Part shown: positions 1 to 5,085 of the stretch, piece after piece
How positions within the stretch are numbered: the stretch's first letter is position 1
How the letters are laid out: every line of letters starts with the position of its first letter
Source of the DNA: Geodermatophilaceae bacterium
GTDB taxonomy: Bacteria; Actinomycetota; Actinomycetes; Mycobacteriales; Geodermatophilaceae
Assembly (NCBI GenBank): GCA_013696785.1
Contig: JACCXW010000131.1
Location: 1-5,157 of the forward strand
DNA length: 5,157 nucleotides
Direction: 5' to 3'
The notes under the pieces: model-generated
The model's input: only the letters and a program-made list of their open reading frames with translations
Databases searched by the model: none
What the model was told of the DNA's origin: nothing
Program-made: the position numbers and the translations under genes

Positions 1-1346
1 ACGAGACCGTGGAGGTCGGTGCTCAGCTGGCCACGATCGGCACCGCCTCCGACGACGAGCAGGACGCCGGCGACGAGCAGGACGCCGGCGAGGAGCAGGA
101 CGCCGGTGACGAGCCCGTCGACGGCGACAACTCCGTCGACGGCGACGACTCCGCCGACGGCCACGCCGAGGAGCCCGCCGACGAGAAAGCGCAGGCCCCG
201 GCGGAGTCGCAGCCTCAGGGTGACCCGAGGTCCACGGACTCCCAGCAGGACGAGAAACCGGCCGACGAGAAGCCTGCGGACGGGCCCGGCGACGCCAAGC
301 CCAAGGACGACAAGCCCAAGGACGACAAGCCCAGTGACGCCGCACCGGCGGCGAAGACTACCCAGCCTGCCGCCGATGCCGGCGGATCAGCCGCCTACGT
401 GACGCCGTTGGTGCGCAAACTCGCCGCCGAGCACAGCGTGGACCTGTCGGTCGTGCGCGGCACCGGGGTCGGCGGGCGGATCCGCAAGCAGGACGTGCTG
501 GCCGCCGCCAAGCCCGCCACACCGGAACCCGCCCCGACGGCTGCCCCGGCCGCGTCGGCAGGTACGGGTGCGGCACCGGCGGCGGCCAAGCTGGCCGCGA
601 CCGACCCGGCGGCGCTGGCATTGCGCGGCAAGACCGAGAAGCTGTCCCGGCTGCGCACCGTCATCGCCAAGCGGATGGTCGAGTCGCTTCAGATCAGCGC
701 GCAGCTGACCACCGTGGTCGAGGTGGACATCACCGTGATCGCTCGGCTTCGTGCGCGGGTCAAGGCTGACTTCGAGGCCCGCGAAGGCGTCAAGCTGTCG
801 TTCCTGCCGTTCTTCGCGTTGGCGGTCGTGGAGGCGCTCAAGGCCCATCCCAAGGTCAACTCTTCAGTGGACATGGACGCGGGGACGGTGACCTACCACG
901 ACAGCGAGAATCTCGGCATTGCCGTCGACACCGAGCGCGGGTTGCTCGTGCCCGTCATCCACGGGGCCGGCGATCTCAACCTGGGCGGGATCTCTCGCAA
1001 GATCGCCGACCTGGCCGATCGCACGCGGCGGAACAAGATCACCCCCGACGAGTTGAGCGGCGGCACGTTCACCCTCACCAACACCGGCAGCCGCGGCGCG
1101 CTGTTCGACACCCCCATCATCAACCAGCCGCAGAGCGCGATCCTGGGAACAGGGACCGTCGTGAAGCGGCCGGTGGTGATCGATCATCCGGACCTCGGCG
1201 AGATCGTGACCGTGCGCTCGATGATCTATCTGGCGCTGTCCTACGACCACCGGATCGTCGATGGTGCCGACGCCGCCCGGTTCCTGGTGAGCATGAAGCA
1301 GCGGCTCGAGGCGGGCGACTTCGAGTCCGCCCTAGGCCTCGGATGA
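1..1346 (+). CDS. sucB: Dihydrolipoamide acyltransferase, E2 of a 2-oxoacid dehydrogenase complex (5' partial)
   Basis: E2 core enzyme: it transfers acyl groups from its lipoyl arm to CoA in a cytosolic 2-oxoacid dehydrogenase complex. The gene enters from the left, first full codon at 3. The first ~13 codons (ETVEVGAQLATIG) are the end of a lipoyl domain, so the lipoyl-lysine lies outside. Next come a linker rich in Asp, Glu, Lys and Pro (about 48-389), a peripheral subunit-binding domain (about 390-509; VTPLVRKLAAEH, GTGVGGRIRKQDV), an Ala/Pro linker, and the catalytic domain (about 630-1335). The active-site motif DHRIVDG is intact, with the catalytic His at 1248-1250 and Asp at 1260-1262. 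The end (GALFDTP, ILGTGTVVKRP, SYDHRIVDGADAARFL) resembles actinobacterial SucB/DlaT. In mycobacteria this protein serves as pyruvate dehydrogenase E2 (dlaT), so substrate choice between pyruvate and 2-oxoglutarate is not settled here. The GTG at 9 is internal, not the true start. Confidence 0.96.
   Translation, partial: ETVEVGAQLATIGTASDDEQDAGDEQDAGEEQDAGDEPVDGDNSVDGDDSADGHAEEPADEKAQAPAESQPQGDPRSTDSQQDEKPADEKPADGPGDAKPKDDKPKDDKPSDAAPAAKTTQPAADAGGSAAYVTPLVRKLAAEHSVDLSVVRGTGVGGRIRKQDVLAAAKPATPEPAPTAAPAASAGTGAAPAAAKLAATDPAALALRGKTEKLSRLRTVIAKRMVESLQISAQLTTVVEVDITVIARLRARVKADFEAREGVKLSFLPFFALAVVEALKAHPKVNSSVDMDAGTVTYHDSENLGIAVDTERGLLVPVIHGAGDLNLGGISRKIADLADRTRRNKITPDELSGGTFTLTNTGSRGALFDTPIINQPQSAILGTGTVVKRPVVIDHPDLGEIVTVRSMIYLALSYDHRIVDGADAARFLVSMKQRLEAGDFESALGLG
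54..113 (+). repeat. 18-bp tandem repeat coding DEQDAG, about 3.3 copies
   Basis: Three consecutive 18-nt units (54-71, 72-89, 90-107) encode DEQDAG, DEQDAG, EEQDAG, followed by a partial unit (108-113). Units 1 and 2 are identical at the DNA level; unit 3 differs at two bases. The repeat starts right after the lipoyl domain and forms the start of the acidic E2 linker. In-frame unit length means copy-number change would not break the gene. Confidence 0.9.
117..170 (+). repeat. 18-bp degenerate tandem repeat coding (V/A)DGDxS-like units
   Basis: Three 18-nt units (117-134, 135-152, 153-170) encode VDGDNS, VDGDDS and ADGHAE. The first two differ at one base; the third has diverged. The period is the same as in the neighbouring DEQDAG array but the unit is different, which suggests that the linker grew by repeated in-frame duplication. 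Confidence 0.8.
252..338 (+). repeat. 15-bp in-frame repeats in the E2 linker (EKPAD and KPKDD units)
   Basis: Two EKPAD codon blocks (252-266 and 267-281) have diverged at synonymous positions. Further on, two identical 15-nt KPKDD blocks (297-311, 312-326) are followed by a partial KPSD block (327-338). Lys-Pro and Asp alternate here, unlike the Ala/Pro swinging-arm linkers usual in E2 proteins. The segment ends about 50 nt before the subunit-binding domain. Confidence 0.8.
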
Positions 1347-1356
1347 GAGACGCGCT

Positions 1357-2259
1357 GTGAAAGTCGCCGTCACCGGCTCATCCGGGCTGGTCGGTTCGGC
1401 GCTCGTGCCGGACCTGCAGCGCCGCGGCCACGACGTGGTGCGCTTCGTCCGCCGGCCGACCCGATCGGCGGATGAGGTGCGGTGGAATCCCGCCGAGGGA
1501 GGCCTGGACCCTGCCACCCTGGCCGACGTCGACGCGGTGGTCCACCTGGCAAGTGTCAACGTGGGTGATCGGCGGTGGACGGACAAGCACAAGGCCGCGG
1601 TCCTCTCCAGTCGCATTGACGGCACGACGACGATCAGTACGGCGATGGCCGCCGCCGAACCGCGGCCGCGCGTCCTGCTGTCGGCGTCCGCGGTCGGGTG
1701 GTACGGCGACTGTGGGGACCGCGTCCTGACCGAGAAGGACCCCGCCGGGGACGGCTTGTTGGCAGACGTGGTCGTGCGCTGGGAGGCGGCGACGGCGGCT
1801 GCAGAGGACGCCGGCGTGCGGGTCGTGCACTTCCGCAGCGGCCTCATCTGCGCCCCGAAGGGAGGCCTGATGGGCCGGGTGCTCCCACTGTTCAAGCTCG
1901 GCCTCGGCAGTCGGCTCGGCGGCGGGGAGCAGTACTGGCCGCTGATCTCCTTAGTGGACGAGGTGTCAGGCATCAATTTCCTGCTGGACGCCGACATTCA
2001 CGGTCCGGTGAACCTGACCAGCCCCGAGCCGGTGACCAACGCAGAGTTCACGCAGACGATGCGACGGGTGCTCCGCCGTCCGCCGGTCCCGCCCGTGCCT
2101 GGCTTCGCGCTCCGACTGGTTCTGGGTTCCGAGCGCGCCGACCAGATCGTGCTGACCGGGCAGCGCGCGGTCCCGAAGGTGCTCCTCGATCACGGCTTCG
2201 AGTTCGAGCATGCGACCGCCGAGGCGATCCTGCGCTACACCACCAACCGCTCAGCCTGA
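1357..2259 (+). CDS. TIGR01777-family NAD(P)-binding epimerase (DUF1731 C-terminus)
   Basis: A 300-residue extended-SDR-like protein, close to the usual length for the YfcH/TIGR01777 family. The N-terminal Rossmann fold has the nucleotide motif GSSGLVG at residues 7-13. The family signature SASAVGWYGD is at 109-118, with Tyr116 at the usual position, and RSGLI is at 160-164. Residues about 242-293 (PPVPPVPGFALRLVLG, then ADQIVLTGQRAVPKVLLDHGF) match the DUF1731 tail. The GTG start at 1357 fits the immediate beta-strand opening MKVAVTG and a weak purine-rich site (GAGAG, 1345-1349) 7 nt upstream. It begins 10 nt after the E2 stop, so co-transcription is likely. The order E2-epimerase matches Rv2215-Rv2216 of M. 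tuberculosis, where lipB and lipA follow; here they do not follow directly. Substrate and reaction are unknown for this family; annotation as epimerase is by fold only. Confidence 0.95.
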   Translation: MKVAVTGSSGLVGSALVPDLQRRGHDVVRFVRRPTRSADEVRWNPAEGGLDPATLADVDAVVHLASVNVGDRRWTDKHKAAVLSSRIDGTTTISTAMAAAEPRPRVLLSASAVGWYGDCGDRVLTEKDPAGDGLLADVVVRWEAATAAAEDAGVRVVHFRSGLICAPKGGLMGRVLPLFKLGLGSRLGGGEQYWPLISLVDEVSGINFLLDADIHGPVNLTSPEPVTNAEFTQTMRRVLRRPPVPPVPGFALRLVLGSERADQIVLTGQRAVPKVLLDHGFEFEHATAEAILRYTTNRSA

Positions 2260-3774
2260 CGCGTCGAGCCGCACCGCTGACGCGATCCGCCAGCCGGATG
2301 ACGTGAGCCGTAGCGAAACCTCGACCCGGACTGCGCTGCGGCCGGCCTCCGCGCTGACGACCTGCAGGTCGCCGACGACGACGTACGGTCCGAAGGAATC
2401 CGTGACGACCAGCCTCACGTCAGGGGCACTGCCGGTGGCCGACTCGACCGACAGGACCTCGGGTTCGAAGCCGTCCACGTGCTGTCCCCGAGCCGCCAGC
2501 CGTTCGATCTCGGCGCGGTCGGCGGCGGCCTGGGCACTGTCCGCGGTGTAGACACCCGCCAACCGCTCCACGTCACCGGCGGCGAACGCGGCCGCTCGCC
2601 GCTCGTAAAGCGACGCCAGCAGCGGCAGCCAGCCCGCCGGGGCGCTCGGAACCGCGAACTCGTCTACCCCTTCCGGCTGGACGGTCGGAACTACCTCGGC
2701 GGCGGTGGAGGTCGCAGCCGGCGGCGCCGTGCCGTTGCTGCCCCAGCGCAGGCCGAGCAGTGCGGCCGCGGCAACGAAGAGGAGGATCACGGTCGTAGCC
2801 AGGAGATCCCGGCGGCGTCGGAGACCGGTGCGGACGGCCCGGCGCAGGCGGCCGGGTGGTCGAGGGGGCGCGGCGTGCGCAGGCCCGGCACCCTCGGCCC
2901 GGGGTACCCGAACGGCGTGCGTCAAGGCGCCGGTCGCATTCACCCTGACGCTCGCGCCGCCCGCGTCGGCCGGACCGAACTGCACCGCTTCCGGCAGGCA
3001 GGCGTGCCGCACGTCGAGGGCGAGTTCCGCGGCCGAGCCGCGAAGATGCGGTTGCACGGAGAGCGCCCGCGTCAGGACGTCGACGAGGTCTGCGGGGGCC
3101 TCGGGCGCCAGCCGCCGCAGGTCCGGGACCTCGCCCTCCGCAGCCGCTGCGAGGGCTGCGTCGGCGGTGGCGGCGTTCCACGGCGGAATTCCGGCCAGGG
3201 CGTGGAAGGCGACTGCTGCCAACCCGAACACGTCGGAGGCCGGTCCCGGCGCCGCTCCCCGCGCGACGGCAGGATCGACGTACTCCGGCGTGGCCTGGAT
3301 GTCCGCGGCCTCACCGAGAACCCTGGCGATGCCCAGGTCGGTGAACACCGGTCGGCCGCGTTCGGTGAACAGGATGTTCGCCGGCGTCACGTCCGCGTGC
3401 ACAAGACCCTCGTCGTGGGCGTAGGCCAGGGCAGCGGCCAGCGGAGCGATGATCGACACCACCTCTCCGGGGCGGAGCCGGCTACGGCGCGCCAGCAACG
3501 CGGCGAGACTGCCGCCGGGCAGGAAGTCGAGCACCAGGACCGGGTCGCCGCGGTCGCTGACCACCTCGCGCAGGCCGACCAGGTTGGGATGGCTGATGGC
3601 CGACAGCAATCGCGCTTCTCGCAGCTGACGTTCCCGGTTGCCCGGCGCGTCCCCGCGCAGCCACTTGAGCGCGACGGTCTCCTCGCTCACCTTGTGCCGG
3701 CACCGCCACACCTCGCCGGCTCCCCCGTAGCCGAGCAGCTCCTCCAGCCGGTAGTCACCCAGGTCTCTGGCCAC
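2251..3774 (-). CDS. Transmembrane Ser/Thr protein kinase, atypical HAD/DLG type, with extracytoplasmic domain
   Basis: A 507-residue membrane kinase. The cytoplasmic kinase domain spans about residues 8-260: glycine loop GYGGAGEV (15-22), ATP-binding Lys37 in VALK, helix-C Glu53, catalytic loop HADVTPAN (126-133, Asp128 kept), metal-binding Asp146 in DLG, and alpha-F Asp181 in SDVFGLA. Differences from PknB-type kinases are HRD to HAD, catalytic-loop Lys to Thr130, DFG to DLG, and a short activation segment ending TPEYVDPAV, where the APE Glu appears to be Ala169. A Pro/Arg-rich juxtamembrane stretch (about 290-322) leads into one membrane helix (about 324-342, LLATTVILLFVAAAALLGL); the flanking Arg cluster puts the N-terminus inside. 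Residues about 380-505 lie outside and look NTF2/SnoaL-like. The GTG start at 3774 puts the kinase fold 8 residues in. It is divergent from the oxidoreductase and convergent with the epimerase (9-nt overlap). Targets and ligand are unknown. Confidence 0.93.
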   Translation of the reverse strand: MARDLGDYRLEELLGYGGAGEVWRCRHKVSEETVALKWLRGDAPGNRERQLREARLLSAISHPNLVGLREVVSDRGDPVLVLDFLPGGSLAALLARRSRLRPGEVVSIIAPLAAALAYAHDEGLVHADVTPANILFTERGRPVFTDLGIARVLGEAADIQATPEYVDPAVARGAAPGPASDVFGLAAVAFHALAGIPPWNAATADAALAAAAEGEVPDLRRLAPEAPADLVDVLTRALSVQPHLRGSAAELALDVRHACLPEAVQFGPADAGGASVRVNATGALTHAVRVPRAEGAGPAHAAPPRPPGRLRRAVRTGLRRRRDLLATTVILLFVAAAALLGLRWGSNGTAPPAATSTAAEVVPTVQPEGVDEFAVPSAPAGWLPLLASLYERRAAAFAAGDVERLAGVYTADSAQAAADRAEIERLAARGQHVDGFEPEVLSVESATGSAPDVRLVVTDSFGPYVVVGDLQVVSAEAGRSAVRVEVSLRLTSSGWRIASAVRLDASG

Positions 3775-3780
3775 CCGGTC

Positions 3781-3786
3781 AGGGTA
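3781..3786 (-). promoter_or_regulatory. Candidate -10 element (TACCCT) of the kinase gene
   Basis: Read on the minus strand, TACCCT fits the actinobacterial TANNNT -10 pattern and ends 6 nt before the GTG at 3774. That spacing would place the transcript start at or next to the start codon, giving a leaderless mRNA. No Shine-Dalgarno-like sequence precedes the GTG on this strand (upstream bases CCTACCCTGACCGG), which agrees with leaderless initiation. Confidence 0.4.
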
Positions 3787-3796
3787 GGAGGATCGG

Positions 3797-3814
3797 ACGC
3801 CGGCCCGCTGGCGT
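3797..3814. promoter_or_regulatory. Imperfect 18-bp dyad, candidate operator
   Basis: Arms ACGCCGGC (3797-3804) and GCTGGCGT (3807-3814) are reverse complements at 7 of 8 positions around a 2-bp centre (CC). The dyad lies almost exactly at the midpoint of the divergent intergenic region, where the -35 boxes of both promoters would be expected. This is a typical place for a dimeric regulator that controls both genes. The protein is not known. Confidence 0.4.
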
Positions 3815-3822
3815 TATCCACA
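3814..3822 (+). promoter_or_regulatory. Perfect DnaA-box 9-mer (TTATCCACA)
   Basis: TTATCCACA matches the TTATNCACA DnaA-box consensus exactly. It sits in an otherwise GC-rich 66-bp region, 5 nt upstream of the candidate -10 of the oxidoreductase gene, and shares one base with the central dyad. I saw no second copy in the window, so it is not an origin-like cluster. The preferred box in Streptomyces and mycobacteria is TTGTCCACA, so functional DnaA binding is possible but not shown. Confidence 0.45.
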
Positions 3823-3827
3823 GGCTC

Positions 3828-3833
3828 TAAGGT
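3828..3833 (+). promoter_or_regulatory. Candidate -10 element (TAAGGT) or ribosome site of the oxidoreductase gene
   Basis: TAAGGT fits TANNNT and ends 7 nt before the GTG at 3841, the spacing of a leaderless promoter. The same bases include AAGG (3829-3832), 8 nt before the GTG, which could instead act as a weak Shine-Dalgarno site on a longer transcript. The two readings are alternatives, and sequence alone does not decide between them. Confidence 0.35.
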
Positions 3834-3840
3834 CGGGCCG

Positions 3841-5085
3841 GTGGCTCTTCCCGCGCACGCCGACGTCGTCGTCGTCGGTGCCGGTCTGGCCGGTCTCGTC
3901 GCCGCCCGGACGCTGTTGCGAGCCGGGATCGAGACCGTCGTCCTCGAGTCGGCCGGGATTGTCGGGGGTCGGGTCGCCACCGACGTCGTCGACGGGTTCC
4001 GGCTCGACCGCGGTTTCCAGGTGCTCAACACCGACTACCCGCGGGTACGCCGGGAGCTTGACGTCGGCGCCTTGCAGGTGCAGGCGTTCACGCCGGGCGC
4101 CCTCGTACACCTCGACGGCGCACTGCACCGACTGGCCGACCCGCGCCGACTGCCACTCGCGGCGCTGGACACGCTGTCCGCTCCGATCGGGTCGGTAGCG
4201 GACAAATTGCGGCTCGCCGCGATGGTCGGGGCGAACGCGGTCCTGCCGGTATCCCGACTACTTGCCCGGCCGGAGACCAGTGCATACCTGGCCGCCAAGG
4301 CCAGCGGCCTCTCCGATCAGATCATCGATCGATTCGTGCGTCCGTTTCTCTCCGGCGTGCTGCTCGAGGACGGCTTGGAGACGTCCAGCCGGTTCGTCGA
4401 CATGGTGTGGCGCTCCTTCGCCCGCGGCACCGTAGGCGTTCCGGCGTACGGGATGACGGCGATACCGCGGCAGCTCGCCGCCGATCTGCCCGACGGCGCG
4501 CTGCACCTGGACACCGCGGTGCTGTCGGTACGGCCCGGCGGCGTCGACACCGGCTCCGGCTCCATGTCGTGCGGGGCCGTCGTCGTGGCGGCGGACCCTG
4601 TGACGGCAACGACGCTGCTGCCCATGCTGGGCGAGCCGCCCTTGATGCGGGCGGTGACGACGTACTACCACGCCACCCCGTCGCCGCCAGTGCGTGAGGC
4701 GATCCTGGTGCTGGACGGTGAACGATCCGGACCCGTCGTGAACTCGATCGTGCTCACGAATGCCGCGCCTTCGTACAGCGGCGACGGCCGCGCCCTCGTC
4801 AGTAGCTCGGTGCTCGGAGTCGATCCTCCCGATGAAGCCGCCGTACGCCGACATCTCACCGTCCTCTATGGACAGTCCATTGAGGACTGGGAGCTGATCG
4901 ACGCTGTACACGTGCGACAAGCGCTGCCGGCCGCGGTGCCGCCACTGGGCAATCTGCGCGAGCCCGTGTCCCTCGGCGACGGGCTCTATGCCGCCGGCGA
5001 CCACCGTGACACACCGTCGATCCAGGGCGCGATGGCCAGCGGCGCGCGGGTCGCCCGTGCCGTCCTCCACCAGCTGAGGCACTGA
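3841..5085 (+). CDS. FAD-dependent oxidoreductase, amine oxidase / phytoene desaturase superfamily
   Basis: A 414-residue flavoprotein, probably cytosolic, with no signal peptide seen. The N-terminal dinucleotide-binding fold has GAGLAG (residues 13-18), the ribose-binding Glu36, and GGR (42-44) followed by FRLDRGFQVLNTDYP (53-67). The C-terminal FAD signature is GLYAAGDHRDTPSIQGAMASG (381-401), with Asp387 placed to contact the FAD ribityl/phosphate. The middle part is the substrate domain. It resembles the HemY/amine oxidase/CrtI-like group, but motifs do not identify the substrate and I would not assign one. The reading frame stays open far upstream, but the GTG at 3841 is chosen because it starts 7 residues before the Rossmann strand, no ATG, GTG or TTG lies in frame within the 66-nt intergenic region, and farther upstream the frame only mirrors the kinase gene. 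The stop overlaps the next start (TGATG), suggesting translational coupling to the sigma factor. Confidence 0.92.
   Translation: MALPAHADVVVVGAGLAGLVAARTLLRAGIETVVLESAGIVGGRVATDVVDGFRLDRGFQVLNTDYPRVRRELDVGALQVQAFTPGALVHLDGALHRLADPRRLPLAALDTLSAPIGSVADKLRLAAMVGANAVLPVSRLLARPETSAYLAAKASGLSDQIIDRFVRPFLSGVLLEDGLETSSRFVDMVWRSFARGTVGVPAYGMTAIPRQLAADLPDGALHLDTAVLSVRPGGVDTGSGSMSCGAVVVAADPVTATTLLPMLGEPPLMRAVTTYYHATPSPPVREAILVLDGERSGPVVNSIVLTNAAPSYSGDGRALVSSSVLGVDPPDEAAVRRHLTVLYGQSIEDWELIDAVHVRQALPAAVPPLGNLREPVSLGDGLYAAGDHRDTPSIQGAMASGARVARAVLHQLRH
4861..4887. repeat. Near-perfect 27-bp palindrome inside the oxidoreductase gene
   Basis: The left arm GTCCTCTATGGAC (4861-4873) and right arm GTCCATTGAGGAC (4875-4887) are reverse complements at 12 of 13 positions around a single central A (4874). 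As RNA it can form an 11-bp helix interrupted by one U-U mismatch, with a CAG loop. It codes for VLYGQSIED (residues 341-349) and lies about 200 nt before the sigma factor start. There is no T-run after it, so it is not an ordinary intrinsic terminator. Confidence 0.75.

Larger units (their letters stand above)
3775..3840. promoter_or_regulatory. Divergent control region between kinase and oxidoreductase genes
   Basis: Only 66 nt separate the two GTG codons, so both promoters must be packed here or reach into the opposite coding region. Visible elements are a TANNNT hexamer close to each start, a central imperfect dyad (3797-3814) and a DnaA-box 9-mer (3814-3822). No clear -35 (TTGAC-like) element is seen on either strand at 16-18 nt spacing; those positions fall on the central dyad, which could mean activator dependence. 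Confidence 0.6.

Noticed and set aside
1177..1186. Perfect 10-bp palindrome TGATCGATCA inside the E2 gene.
   Set aside because: Several 10-bp palindromes are expected by chance in 5 kb, and it encodes the conserved part VIDHPD.
2260..2284. Hairpin CGCGTC / GACGCG with a 13-nt loop just after the epimerase stop, possible terminator.
   Set aside because: Only 6 bp with a long loop and no T-run. It lies in the 3' coding end of the kinase, and such stems are common by chance at this GC content.
1698..2306. 202-codon plus-strand frame overlapping the epimerase.
   Set aside because: Arg/Pro/Gly-rich composition typical of a shifted GC-rich frame; the epimerase frame has Rossmann and DUF1731 motifs across the same span.
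3786..3791. Perfect AGGAGG on the plus strand in the intergenic region.
   Set aside because: No ATG, GTG or TTG lies within usable distance; the next in-frame start (3841) is about 50 nt away. Its bases border the minus-strand -10 candidate, so it is probably incidental.
2479..3840. Reading frame open for about 450 codons upstream of the oxidoreductase, giving an apparent 868-residue protein.
   Set aside because: It is exactly codon-antiphase to the kinase gene. Stops there would need TTA, CTA or TCA codons in the kinase, which high-GC genes avoid. The predicted residues show no fold, while the kinase strand carries clear motifs.
3775..3840. Search for an ECF41-type promoter (TGTCACA with CGTC) that would show sigma autoregulation.
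   Set aside because: No TGTCACA is present in the intergenic region; the only similar string (TGTCACG, minus strand near 5003-5010) is inside the gene and in the wrong orientation.
4315..4333. Cluster of three GATC sites.
   Set aside because: Falls on codons for SDQIIDRF and has no regulatory context; actinomycetes generally do not use Dam-type GATC control.
4258..5082. 274-codon open frame on the minus strand inside the oxidoreductase.
   Set aside because: Same mirror-frame effect in high-GC coding DNA; no recognisable motif, and the plus-strand protein has clear FAD motifs at both ends.
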